Shown piece after piece: positions 34,755 to 46,843 of a stretch of 64,000 bases of DNA. The DNA lies in NCBI GenBank assembly GCA_951799445.1, contig OX637287.1, positions 48,823,724-48,887,723 of the forward strand, written 5' to 3'. The DNA comes from Pseudisothecium myosuroides. Its lineage: Eukaryota > Streptophyta > Bryopsida > Hypnales > Lembophyllaceae. Numbering within the stretch: the stretch's first letter is position 1; every line of letters begins with the position of its first letter. A model generated the notes under the pieces. That model worked only from the letters and a program-made list of their open reading frames with translations. It did not search any database and was not told where the DNA came from. Position numbers and translations under genes: made by a program.

Positions 34755-36095
34755 ATGGCAGATGCAAGCAAATCCACTTGTACCTTGGACAAAATGAAAA
34801 GTATTTCAGATCCATCTTGTTTGGCAAGTGCATCAAGTTATTCGGAATATATCACTACGTTATCATCCCAATGCACTCGTTCTTCTTCAATGACATTTTT
34901 CTCAGTAAGTAATGAGAAGAAGGTTGTAGGTGGAGAAGGCACTAGTGTGGAGGATGAGATTGAGCAATCCAAAGTACATTGGAGCCAACTAGTGGAGCAC
35001 TTAGATTCCAATGATGATGAAGTGGTTGAGGTGAGTAATGTGGAGTTCTTCAAGTCCCTACAAAAGCATCCTACTTGTGGTGACTTTTTTTGCACATTTG
35101 GTGATGGTGGAATTTTGGATTGAAGCAAGTTGGAGGTGGGAGAGAAGTTTGCGGAGGGTGGACAAGCAAAGCTTTACCATGCTCACGTGACTTGGAAGGA
35201 TCCATTTAAAAATTATATGGCCCAAAAAGTTGGACATAAGTTCGTGCTCAAGGTCTTTAAGAAGGGGACATTCTTGCGAGATATGCAAAAGCAGTGGCCC
35301 CAAGGAATGTTTAAGGATCATGAAGAGAGCTTGGAACACCTTAAGAGTGAAAAATTGGGACCTTGGAAATTCTTTTGTGACATAATATGTGGGACATTAT
35401 TGCAAGATGGGAGGTTTGCGTTTCTTATGTTGAAGGAAACAGAAGACCTACGAACACTCATTGATCGCAAGATGAAGGAAAGAATTAGCCTTGATTGTGG
35501 ACCTTTTCCAATGGAGATGGCTTTGAAGATGATGTATGCCATTGCAAGAGGGATGGATTGGTTGCACAATCTCAATATTGTTCATCGGGACCTCAAAGCA
35601 TCTAATGTGCTATGCACTAAGATGACCGATAACAATGGCCATGACTTTTCCAATTTTCTTGTAGCGGACTTTGAGTGTTCGATTGGAGTTGTTGAAACCG
35701 GATTTTTTAGAGCTCCAGAGATATTGCAAGCCATCAAAGATAAGGTTGTGAACAAGAGGCCAAATGTATTTACAAAAGCAGGAGATGTGTATAGTTATGG
35801 GATGGTGTGTTACGAGATCTTGACAGGGAAACTTCCTTTTGATGGTCATCCTATACGCGACTATGACCTCGTTCTCCAAGGGCAACATCCAGAAGTGCCT
35901 CATCATATTGATGATTGGGTACGAGATTTGGTCTATAGATGTTGGCAACTAGATGCCTTAGCTAGACCTTCATTTCGAGAAATGGTGGAGGTATTGGAAG
36001 CAAATTCAAAAGATTGCATAGAAGTGCGAAGGTTTGCAGAAGAATTTGAAGTGTTGCCTTGGGGAGAACTAAGCAATTTTAAATGTCGATGGTAA
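34755..36095 (+). pseudogene. Intronless TKL-like protein kinase interrupted by one in-frame TGA
   Basis: One frame runs from ATG 34755 to the stop at 36095 (446 coding positions), broken only by TGA at 35121-35123, in GDGGILD-stop-SKLEVGEKF. The downstream part is a full kinase domain: glycine loop EGGQAKLY, putative ATP-binding Lys in KFVLKVF, catalytic loop HRDLKASN, APE motif in RAPEI, DVYSYGMVCYEILTGKLPF, and the subdomain XI Arg in ALARPSF. The DFG motif reads DFE (in VADFECSIG), so metal handling may be altered. The ~120 residues before the stop are Ser/acid-rich with no known domain. The gene could be a recently broken kinase, could start at the Met just after the stop (35,151 is too far into the domain; the nearest in-frame starts leave a partial N-lobe), or could use readthrough. 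It sits 145 bp from a transposon remnant in gene-poor DNA. Confidence 0.8.
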
Positions 36096-38859
36096 TTTGG
36101 GAGATTTGTTCTACATTGTGAGTGTCTAACATTGAAGCTATTTTGATGGGTACACTATGCAGATATTGTCAATACACTTGTGGGTGTTATAAAGATGTCA
36201 TATTCTTCTTGAGATTGGTTCTAATTAGTTGGTAAGAATAGGAAATGTTTTGACATGTACGTTTATGATTTACACCCTATAGCTATGAATTAGTGATATT
36301 GCCTTAATCAATTATTCACATGGATAATTCTATTGTCAATGCAAGTAGCCAAGATTATAGTATGAAGGATAATATGCCATTTTCATTATTTTATGCTTTC
36401 TTAAACCTTCTATGCATATGGTTCAAAGTTATTTGAGTCAAATGATTTGGTCTCATGCCCAATTGGGATTGTTGGATGGAACTTATTTTTATGTCAATTA
36501 TTGATGTATTGTTGAATCCATCAAGAAAGTTCAATGAATGTCAAATCTCAATTGCAATTGTAGAGATAGTTTTTTCTTCACAATGAAGATGTTGAACTTC
36601 AAGTAGTGCTCAACATAGACATTTGTGGTTGCAAATCAAATTGGTTTCATCTTCAAATGGAGCTTGTACAATAATATGAAAAGCTTGATGTAGACTATTG
36701 GAGTATTTTCTCTCATATTATATATAGTCCACTTTGATGTTGAATATCTAGTCTTGAATCTATTGATGTTGAATATCTAGTCTTGGCCATTACAATTTGG
36801 TCTTGTTTATAAATTGGAAAAAAATACAATTTTGAAGAGCAATTGTCTTTTTTTGTCATAAATATGTTAATACACCATTTATTATTTGGATAATTGAAAA
36901 AGCATGAATGATGTGATACACCTTTACATAAGTCTTTTTTTTGTTAAAAGATTAATTACTGTGAATTCTTCTAGATTAGTCACTTTCAATCATGTATGTA
37001 ATGTTGGAGAAAGTAATGGAATTCTATAGTTCTACAAGAACAAGAATTGTTATAGAAACTCACTTCATTGAGTGGGATTTTATGAAAAAATTTCCTTAAT
37101 ACAATAAGGAAACTTGACAATTACAACCTACATTATCCAAAATATGCAATTGTGAGATTCAATTAATTCATATTAAGATTGGGCTCAAATATAAATCTAA
37201 AAATTAACAGTGATTGAGCTCTTATTAATTGTGCATTTGTACATATAATATTCAAGCACCATTCTTGGACTTCATTTAGGCCTTAATTGCTCCACCATCC
37301 ATATTTTGAATGATGAATATAGTGCTTTGAGCCAATGTTTCATCCATGTACCTTTTCAATTGCTGAACTTAATTCTTGAATCTAAATCCCTAAATTTCTT
37401 TTATATTTAGAACTCAAAACTACCTCTAAGTACTTGTCTCCAAAATAAGGCTAAAATCTTCATCTATATTTTATTTGTTAATAAAACCAATTGTAGGATT
37501 CTTTGATTAACTTGTTCAAAAATATTCTCCTAGAATTTTGGAGAGATTATCCTCACCCTTTGCAAGTTCAATGTGCCTAAACTTCAAAATTTAGGCTTTT
37601 CTAGTCCTTTCAAAAGGTGAAGTTTTGACTTTTAACATTTTTAGAAATAAACACCTATATCTTGTAATTTGTGCTTTCTAGTCAAAATATCTTAAAATGG
37701 ATGTAGAATATATGTCAAAAAATTAAAAGACAAAAACTTTCATCTTCTTCAAAAAAGAATTATAAAAAAGAAGATGCTATATTCAATGAAAGAAAAAACT
37801 AAATTGTTAATAACTATTACAAGAAAATTGACAATTGTTATTTTGATGGTGAAAAGGTTATAGTGAATAATTAGTATTTTTTATTCTTGTTTTGATTTCA
37901 AAAAATTTAAATTGAGTGCACAAGATGTATATATATATTTTTTCTACTTTCATTGCCTACAAAAAAAGACTCTTTATAACTCTCATTATTCAAAATTCAA
38001 TGGTTCAAATATTTTTTTAATAGGTATCAATCTATACAATCCAAAAATAATAATTAGTTTATTTTAGAATGTATTTTTTGCTGTTTGGTATGACATTTAA
38101 ATCAAAAACATCCTTTTAACTGTTGCAATATTTATTGGAATGACATGAATCAAAGCTTCACATGTAGGTTAGGATGACTAGCTTCCATCCTAAAAATGTC
38201 TTGCAAAAATTTCAAATTATGAATCCAATAGAACCCATCCAAGTTCTCAAAAAATCCAAAGTGCAATCTTCAATCGTTAAAGCATTAATAAGATGATCAT
38301 TTTTTTGGACCAATTTGATAAATTACACGGAAATAATATATTGGTGCAAAGATACAAGCAATAAAGTATTAAAATCCAAGAAATGATTCAAGCATCTAAA
38401 GGTTCAATTGAACTAGTTTTTTCTTAATGTGAGACCTCGATCATTATTGCTAGTATAATTTATCCCAGTTGTACATCACCCTACTTTACATAATTATAAT
38501 TGCGAGGGCTCAAGGATTTCAAAGAGCTTGTTCAACCCCTCACCACCAAAGGGAATGAATAGTGTTCATTGTGAATTAAAAAGGAACCACAATTAAGCTT
38601 TATAAGAAAACAATTCAACCAATTGATTTTAGATTCTGATTTTCTATTTACTATGCAATGAAGCTAGTTTCTCATCCCCAAAATAAACACATCAACATAA
38701 GACAACTACATTTTCGGAAATCACAAAAACAAGAAGAAAAAATGACAATAGTGATGGAAGGAACTAGAAGCAAAAGGCGGCCAATGCTAAGAGGCAACAA
38801 GAGACAAGGAACAAAGGCAAAAATAGCAAGGTGTTGCACTTGGGTGATGGTTGCAAAGA
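36096..38859. other. AT-rich gene-free stretch
   Basis: Downstream of the kinase I see no gene, RNA gene or intact element. A local direct repeat of TTGATGTTGAATATCTAGTC lies near 36,730-36,785. An 83-codon basic ORF at 38,658 has low-complexity composition and no motif. Confidence 0.4.
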
Positions 38860-39340
38860 ATTGGCGGCTAGGATTTCAAAACTCTAAACCAACGACCACC
38901 ATTTCATAAAGTCCTTTTAAACTACTCTACAAGACTATGACTAATCAATAATTAAAATATGATTGGTCAACAAGTGAACTATTCAACAACTAATTTGGTA
39001 AAATTTAAATGCAGTAAAAAAATTGGCACATATACACAAACCAATTGCATTGAAGTTTTTTTTGTCAAAAATTGTCTTTTAGTTACAAAATTACAACCAA
39101 ACCTAGTCTATGTCAATTACGAAATTACTATTCAATAACCATCTTAGTTTATTGGTTGGGAGTTTATCAATGTAAGTAGCTTGTTTTTACTTCAAATGAG
39201 CTCATATATGCCTTCTCGATTTAATGACTTGTAAGCAACTGAAGACCAATCCATGTTAGACTTTTTGTCAATTTTTTAAAACCTAGTCATTCTTGAGTCA
39301 TTGAAGATATGTATTCAATTTTTATGCGGTTGCTTAGGTC
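38860..39340. repeat. Dispersed ~490-bp repeat (copy 1)
   Basis: Matches 48,210-48,715 in the same orientation, from the CCATTTCATAAAGTC segment through TTTATCAATGTAAGTAG to the common right edge TTTTTATGCGGTTGC. No coding capacity. Confidence 0.7.
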
Positions 39341-39344
39341 ATAT

Positions 39345-39703
39345 TTTTGTTTTAGTAAATAAGAAGCTCCAAAACTTTCACATCACAAATGCAAATGGTA
39401 TGAATCAATCCTTTCTATATAGACCACAATCTAATCTATTAGAAACAAATTCTTCAAAATTTATTTCAATTTTCAAAAAAAAAAATTGATGCTTGAGATT
39501 GAGCATTTTGAACTTACGAGGTCATAATTTTTGCTCTCAGGTATCAATTGAAATAAAACTTATATTGCTAAAAATCTAATGTATTTTTCTATCTTAACAA
39601 AAAATTCAAAAAAATTCGGCAAAATATTGAGATCATCAAATCATGGGAACCTCTTCAAACTTTCATTTGCCCCATAAGTGGACAATGGAACTTTAGGGGT
39701 TCA
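39345..39703 (-). mobile_element. Diverged, truncated TTAA (piggyBac-like) element
   Basis: The right end GGAACTTTAGGGGTTCA corresponds to the TTAA terminus with one change; sequence inside (ATTTTTGCTCTCAGGTATC and CTATCTTAACAAAAAATTC) follows the subterminal region of the 29,749 element in reverse complement. The left part is missing. Confidence 0.55.
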
Positions 39704-40059
39704 ACCAATTTGATATATCAGCTTATTTCCATAACTAGTAACCATGTACAATGCATTGTATGCATGTGGCCTATAGCCATCGCATTACCCAATGGGCCAA
39801 GTATTATTGCATTCCAAATTCATAAAAGATTGTTGTCAATACTTCAAACAAGTGTAGCAATAAGTAGACAAGTTTGGTGGATTGGTGATTGGTGACCATC
39901 TAAACCCAAAATTGGCATGCAAGTAATAAACTCTTTGCAACAACTAGTTATAAAGTAAAAAGGCATGAAAGTAAGAAACACTTGATTTTGTTGTATGTAG
40001 GGGGTATAATTGGGAGCACTTGAGCTCTTAAAACAAAATATTTAAAAAAAGATAAAATG

Positions 40060-40400
40060 TGAATAGTTTTAAAAATATTATAAATAACATAATACTAAAA
40101 AATTGGGACTTAAAAAAAATTATTCCAAAAATTATGCACAAAAAAATAATAATTTCCAACTCTCATTTTAAAAAATTGCTAGAGAATAATGAAAAAAATC
40201 AAAATAATGTAACAAAAATCAACATTTTTAATAACTTCATGAAGATAAGATTTCACCAAATAATTAATAGAAGTGTACTTTTGGATGTGAACACAACAGA
40301 GCCTTCTTTGTATCTATAAAGAAGATAGTAAATTTGTTGTTTTTAGAATTCCTTCAACAAATTATTACAACCTTAGTAGAAAAACATGGTGTCCAAATTT
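40060..40400. repeat. Diverged relative of the 51,161-52,690 inverted-repeat family
   Basis: The order GATTTCACCAAAT, a short G/A-rich gap, CACAACAGAGCCTTCTTTGT and a TTTTTAGAATTCC segment parallels the 51.5-51.7 kb arm and the 59.7-59.9 kb copy. Strongly diverged. Confidence 0.4.
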
Positions 40401-40428
40401 TGAAGTAAAAATCATCATTTCAGATTCA

Positions 40429-41210
40429 TTAACTCTTAAAGTTCCAAGGCTTCTATTCTATCAAAAAACACTCAAAACTATCATTTCAATGCAAAAAAAA
40501 AAAATTGCATTTGTTTTCTTTGCATATCAAACTAAAGAATCTTACATTAGAATAGTATAAAAATGCCTGGAAGAAATTTTAGAGACTTTGACGACATTGA
40601 TCACATGATATAAGCATTTAAAAGTGAAGAAAATGAGTTTTTTTGTTCCTAGCTTGACTACATTGTAAGGCTTTGAATCTTTTTAACTTAAAATATGTAC
40701 TATAGTTTATAAAAAAAATTTAAATGATCTTGAAGAATTGAGTTGAGAATTTAGGAAAAAATATTAAAAAAAAACATTTGTAATTTTTATTCTTTAAAAA
40801 ATCGTTAAGCCAAAACAAATACAAGATAGAAGGAAAATTTAAAATTAATGATAGTTCTTATATAGAATTAAAACACACTAACTCTAAAAGTGAGATTGTT
40901 TTAGAAAGCAAACTAAAACATATGCAATTATTTTTGAAAAATAGTTAAAATTGAGTTCTTGAAAAACAAATTCAATACGATATTTTCTTGAGAATATGCT
41001 AAGATTGCCTACAAAACAAAATGCTTCATAACATTTACATCACTTATCCAAATGGAATGAATCAAATGTTTTGACATAGACAAAATATCATCTATAAGAA
41101 ATAATATTTTTTTTAATTATTTCAAATTTTTTGTGTCTTTTTTATATTGTCCACCCTCACTTGTTTTGGGCTCATTGTAGCATAAACTTTTGCTCCTGGG
41201 CACTAATTGA
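40429..41210 (-). mobile_element. Diverged TTAA (piggyBac-like) element, right-truncated
   Basis: Begins TTAACTCTTAAAGTTCC; the interior order matches the reverse complement of 29,749-30,677 up to GCTCCTGGGCACTAATTG near 41,200. The far end is lost, and the next TTAA element begins 50 bp on. Confidence 0.6.
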
Positions 41211-41262
41211 AATCCTTTTACATACAATCCTTTTGTTACATCCATACTAAATTGCAACAATA

Positions 41263-44200
41263 TTAACCCATAAAAGACTAGCATGCGTTTTTTGGCAACA
41301 TAGAAATTTTGGGCAGGTACGTGTGACTAATGATTTCCATATTTTAGGCTAAAATTTTAATAAAAGGTGGTGACAAGGAATATCTTTCATATGCACTAAA
41401 TTTCATGACATTTGGAAATATGAGTCAAAAGTTATGGCCTAGTATGATACTTTTTTTTTATAAATGAGCAGTCTGGGCAGATAAAAAAATTCACTTTTTT
41501 CAAAAACAAAAATTTGAAATTGGTTTTTTAGAGTTATATATATACATAGAAAGTTGTGAATCATTCCAATGACTTCAATCAATGAGTCAAAAGTTATGAG
41601 GAGTTTTAGTTTGCGGGCAATTATGGATTTTCTACTCTAAAAAAAACATTGAAGTCCTTTATCATACTCAATTTTCAATATTTTTTGAAAAAAGTGAAAT
41701 CATTGGATGTAGATTGTTTAACCCCTGAACGGCCCGAAGGCCCTCTTTGGCCGTGTGTCCGAGTTTTTTGCGTATTAGGGCAATACGGAGGTTGTATTAG
41801 GGTTTTCATCGGACAACAAAGTTGCGGTTTGGGGGATTGCGCGTCGAATGCTGCTGTCCACTTCGCGAAATACAAGGTTTAGGGCTGTCATCGGAAGAGA
41901 ATACGCATTTCGACATACGAAACCCCGTCAGTACGTACATTGGCCAAACCCGATGTAGCGACGGGTCTGGTTCTGCAAACGTGGCAGTGGCGTTTGGCAG
42001 AAGGAAGTGGGAGGGCTCCATTCTGGCGGGAGCTCCTGGCTTTGGATTCTCTTTCGACGAGGAGGGGTGCAGCTCACATTTTGAACTGAATTCGACACTA
42101 GGCTTGTGCACGGTGCAATTTCGATCATTGTGCAGGGTGTTTGTACCCATTTCCAGGGTTTGGGCACGGATTAGGGCTTGACAACATTTTCTTTCAGCCA
42201 CGACGCCGGGCGCAAGGATGATTGTTGGGAGTGGTTCAGGTAGGAGCGGCACAAAAACGGTGCGATTGCTCATTTCCTGTTGTGTTGGACGGTTTTCCTT
42301 CTGTGTGTGGTGTAGTGCGATAGTGGTGCGTTGCCAGCAGACCTCCACAGTGCATGATGTGGTTGCGGTTTGCAGTGTGGTGACTTCACTGCCTCAATAT
42401 TCCAGCTATAATTTACAGCTGTGGAACATTAGTGAGATCTGAAGCAACCTTCTGTCGACTTTGTCGAACTCACATATCGTCTGAAGAAGTTGGAAGAGTT
42501 GACAAATACAGTACCATCCATGGCTTGTGATCTATCTGTAGCAGGTAACTGAGGATTTAGTCAAATTTTATGAGTCTGACTATATGCAACGTATTATTTA
42601 AGCTGGAGGGTGATTGCTGAGATAAATTGAACCATAGTATCTTTAAATTGAATGCCACGTTGAGCTTTAGTTTTGCATTGATTTCCAACTGTATACTTAT
42701 AAGTTGAGACCGTCCTACCTATTCATGAATATCGTTATGAACCCTTTTCTAACCTCTCACCTGGCAGTTTGGTTCCTTTTCCAACAATTGGACGCTGTCA
42801 CAGGGTTTCCACTGTCCACAATCTATATATATTAATGTAAGCATTACGTTGGCCCATGCTAGACAAGTTGAAAGTGCTTGAAAATGAAGTCAGCATACAT
42901 CAATGGATGCAGAGCAAAATTGAAATGAAATTGACTTCTGATTTACATTTTTGATATAAAACAATGGTTTTATTTATTACATTTACATACAATCACGAAT
43001 TGAACTACTCGGAACCACAGTTGTCACAGATGCTTGTCTGAAACTAGAGAGGTTTGAAACATTCATTTGAAACTTCAGATGCTATAAGGCCTAGATAGAA
43101 GTGCTCCGAGTTTGGAGTTCGCCACCTATATTTGCACTCGAAAGTTTTTTTTATTTTTTCTACACATGAACGTCACATTTTGGCACATTGAGTTGCCAGG
43201 ATCATAAATATTATCCACCTCTGAATCTCTCGCTAAGGTTGCTGATGGCTAGCTTGCATGAAGGCGAAGGCTGCAAGCACAGGCAAGAGACCAGGGAGCT
43301 TTCAAAAACCTTTCCGAAACCTTTGTTATGAACCCTTTTCTAACCTCTCACCTGGTAGTGCGGTTTGGTGACTTCACTACCTCAGTTGGCGTGATATTGT
43401 GAATGATAAGTTTTATGAACGACACTTGTTTTGTGTGATTCAAATTTTGCCGAGCTTGCGCAATTGCCGAATGTCCGTCTACGGTTAGTGCTGTCTCGGT
43501 GCTCAGAAGCGTTGCCAGATGTGTTTCCCGGGAGAATCTGTTACCCTCCCGCCATGGCATGCACCCACCGTGTCGCCAGTATGTCGCGCTCTTGAAGCTT
43601 TGCGCGCCAGACTGGAGCCAAGGAAGACGCCGACGAGGCTCGTATGTAGAATTGGCCCGCCACATGTCCGGGTGACCCGGCACCGGCTGCATACGGAGAA
43701 TCTTCTTCCCCGTTTGCTACTTTCCCTCAAATCTGGCGTCGGCAATTTTTTTGAAACTTCCTTGCGTCATTGCCATTCCATTGACCGCAGCGATCCCCCA
43801 AAGATGGAAGGCGGAATTTCAACAAAACCAGGAACGCGTCGCTCCAGACCGTGTGCCGTTGCAATCGGCGCATCTTGGGACAATTCTAAGCATTGCAGCA
43901 ACCTTGTTCAACGTAGAAATTTTTGTGTGACCTGAAGCACACTTGCTTACAATCGGAACGGCTGGAACACCGAATTGAGAACGCAGACACACTTCTTGAA
44001 ATTTGGCTCCGACCGTATTCGCTGGATATGGTGCCGTATCGCAAGACCCCGAGGGCCGTTCAGGGGTTAATACAACATTATGGCCATTGGGATTGGCATT
44101 TTTCAATTTCATGACTAAATTCTTAACAATTTTGTATTTTGAATCATTCTCTACTTCTATCTACTTACTATTTTTTTCCTATATGTTGTACAATTCCAAA

Positions 44201-44544
44201 TGATGTGAAAATTTTCAAGCACGTAGCCAACTTGTTTAGGAAAAAGAATTCAAAGAAGCACCACCATTTTGAACATCTTTTCATAGGAAAGTGAGCTTGT
44301 GAAGTGCCGCTGCCCTGTTTTTCATAGGGCCAAAAAAATGATTTTAGTGAATTTAAATGTTTATATCTTGCAATCCACGCACTGAAAATTTCTGAAATTT
44401 TTACCACTTGTTTTCAAGTTAGAATACTAAAAAATCCTACGGTTACATGTGTAAAAAAAAAATCAAAAATTTGATATTTGTACTAAAAATGGCAATTTTT
44501 GAGCATTTTGGAGGAAAACATAGTCATGAAACTTTAGGAGTTAA
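41263..44544 (+). mobile_element. TTAA (piggyBac-like) element split by a nested element
   Basis: Left end TTAACCCATAAAAGAC; right end ACTTTAGGAGTTAA. After removing the nested 41,718-44,070 element the outer copy is about 933 bp, the size of its relatives. It is collinear with the reverse complement of 28,085-29,019 across the break. Non-coding. Confidence 0.78.
41718..44070. mobile_element. Nested 2.35-kb TTAA element, GC-richer
   Basis: Bounded by TTAA (41,718-41,721 and 44,067-44,070) with inverted ends TTAACCCCTGAACGGCCC and GGGCCGTTCAGGGGTTAA. It interrupts the host element exactly between GTAGATTGT and TACAACATTATGG, and the uninterrupted relative at 28,085-29,019 is continuous across that point. 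The interior is clearly richer in G+C than its surroundings. It contains a 35-bp direct repeat and ORFs up to 119 codons (41,822-42,181 plus) that I do not recognise; no transposase is evident. It may carry captured host sequence. Confidence 0.8.
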
Positions 44545-44570
44545 GAACGTTTAATGAAAAAAATTATTGG

Positions 44571-44907
44571 GACTCTTTATGAATCTAGGTATCTAGTATA
44601 TATTGGAGTCACCCATCTTCTTAATTGTAACTAAATGTGAGGAACAGTGTGCAAAGGCTCTTAAAATACGCCAATCCAACAAAAGCTTGGAGTTACTTCT
44701 CTCTTTTTAAAACTGAATGAGCGCAAAGAAGAGGTACAACAAGTACATCCATATCCTGTTTAGTTAGTCTCACCTTCTCTTATATCGCATCTTCCATTCT
44801 CTCACCAAATCTTAGATATAAACAAACATAGTTCAAATCTCAAACTATAATCTCATTAACACAATTTATGATGTGACAATAATTTGCATTCAAATGCAAT
44901 AAGCCAA
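44571..44907. other. Short gene-free spacer
   Basis: AT-rich sequence between the TTAA element and the next MITE. Nothing recognised. Confidence 0.4.
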
Positions 44908-45906
44908 TAAGGTAGAAGCATTAGTAGTCAACCACACCCAGCACCCAACCTGCAGAGGTGCTGTATTTCCAACCTTGGTTGGAAAAGATGTCCAACCCTC
45001 GGGGGGGTCACTTAGAGTGTCCATTAGAAAACACGTGCGAACAAAACTTTGGACCCCTTATATTATATCCTAAAATTTAAATAAAATGAAATAAAAAAAA
45101 TATGACTAGATTTTCCTACTTCAAAAGTTTATGTTTTGAATTATTGATATTTTAATTTGTTAATGATAATTAGTTACAAATTTTTGAAGTAATTAGATAC
45201 ACTGTACAACTGAAAAATAACTTTCACACCCCTATATTATATCCTAAAAAATTGTCTAAAAAATGAACAAAAAATTCCTAAAAATAGCTCTCTATTGAAA
45301 GTTCATTTTGAGTTGAGTATTGATGCAATGGTCATCTAAATGTGATCTCTATAAATATTTGAGTTGAAAAACATGCCGTTTTAGGCCATTTTCAACCTCT
45401 TGTACAAATCATTTCAACTATTATTTTAGTTTGAAATTTTGGCAATAGAAACCTATAGTCATTATTAAGCAACCCTCAAAATTTTAAGTTGAAATTATAG
45501 TTCATTAGAAACCACTTGTTCGCACGTGGTTTGTAGTAAAATACTAGGTGCCCCCCCCTGGTCCAACCAAAGCTTAGAGTATGTTTTCTTGGTCTTTTTC
45601 AGGGTTGGGACTAACAAGGATATGACACATGTCCGGAAAGTAGTGAGCAAGAAAAAATGAAGCAGTGAGTGGGAAAATTGTTCTTGAATGATCGGAATTG
45701 GAAGACTCTAGACAATGGCTACTAGTGAAATGCACTTTTTGGTTCCCCAAATTCATTGTATATTCAATTTTGGGAATAAAATTACGAAAATTCTGTAATC
45801 CCCGTATTTACTATCTTCCTACATGGGAACAACTTCCACCACCTCTTATTGCGCACAATCTGCTCCAAAATTGCTTAAAAGATGGACTACTGGTGCTTTT
45901 ACCTTA
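44908..45906 (+). mobile_element. TAAGGTAGAAGC-ended MITE, copy 1, split by an hAT-like MITE
   Basis: Left TAAGGTAGAAGCATTAGTAG and right GACTACTGGTGCTTTTACCT followed by TA are inverted ends. Two more copies in opposite orientation lie at 49,796-50,468 and 54,896-55,295, sharing CCAACCTTGGTTGGAAA and AATTTTTCCCATGTA-like blocks. It is interrupted at 44,998-45,560. Target duplication is not clear, so I do not assign a superfamily. Confidence 0.65.
44998..45560. mobile_element. hAT-like MITE with 8-bp target duplication
   Basis: A 563-bp element flanked on both sides by GTCCAACC (44,990-44,997 and 45,561-45,568). Ends are imperfect inverted repeats: left CTCGGGGGGGTCACTTAG, right reverse complement CAGGGGGGGGCACCTAG, continuing to a shared CACGTGCGAACAA. 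Eight-base duplication plus a CAGGGG-type end is the hAT signature. Non-coding, so non-autonomous. Confidence 0.85.
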
Positions 45907-45958
45907 ACAAGGAGTTTGTGAAATGTGGAAAGGAGGTTCTGGATTGCCTTCTTTCATA

Positions 45959-46529
45959 CTCCCTCTGTCCCACTAAAAACCTCCTAATCAAGCACAATTT
46001 CTGTCCCACTAAAAAGCTCCATTTTTAGATTTTGATTGTTGGGTAAGAGTTGGCCGTATTGAATGACCTTGTGGGGGCAAGTCAAGTGATTAGGGAGCAT
46101 TCTTCATCAAGAAAGCTTGGCCTTGCTCATATGAGACACCTTGGACTCGTTGTGTTTCCTTTTTCAATAGTATTGACAATGCATTTGGTGACCACTTCGA
46201 CACTTTGAAGAGTTACTCTTGAAGTGGTGTAGGGATCTTTGTTGTGGATACTTAAGTTGCAAGAGATGTTTCTAGAATCCCAATGTTGCTACCAACATTT
46301 AAATCATCAAAAATGATGGAGCTGGCAACGTTTACAAATTTTGTCAAAAATGGCACTTTCCACATGGATTTTGGGTGCCTAAACGATGATGCCTAAGTTG
46401 GAGATTTTGCAGAGGTCTAAAGGATGGGTTGCTAGTTTTCAAATGCATGTATCCCTATCAAAAAGATTAAAATTGTAGTTAATCCCTCGTGAGGAAGCTT
46501 TTTGGAGTTTTTTAGTGGAACAGAGGGAG
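45959..46529. mobile_element. Stowaway-like (Tc1/mariner) MITE
   Basis: A 571-bp element flanked by TA, with ends CTCCCTCTGTCCCACTAAAA and TTTTAGTGGAACAGAGGGAG. This is the common plant Stowaway terminus (CTCCCTC(C/T)GT). Near the left end the internal segment TCTGTCCCACTAAAA is repeated. Non-coding. Confidence 0.85.
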
Positions 46530-46843
46530 TACCTTATTTAAAGTCACTTTTGCATTCTCAAATCAGTTTTGCATATAACAGGTTGTTGTCACATTCAATG
46601 TCACATACCTTCGAATTATCGCGTGGATTTTGGGTTGTGGAATTCAAATGGAAATTATCAAGATGTAAGGAAGGGTCTCAACTCTAGGTAAATTGAATGA
46701 CAACTTCAAGAGAGGAGTCACTAATTCTTAGGCTACTGAAAACTAAGTCCTAAACTAACAACATCCGAACATAAAAAGTGATCCCATGAATTGCTCTTAA
46801 GTGATCTGGGCTTCAAACTTTGGCTAACACAATGGCCCTCCAA

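Noticed and set aside
38658..38909. 83-codon basic ORF
   Set aside because: Low-complexity lysine/arginine-rich composition from an A-rich stretch; part overlaps the dispersed repeat.
41822..42181. 119-codon ORF inside the nested TTAA element as a transposase
   Set aside because: Too short and without the conserved Asp residues or size of a piggyBac transposase; no extension seen in neighbouring frames.
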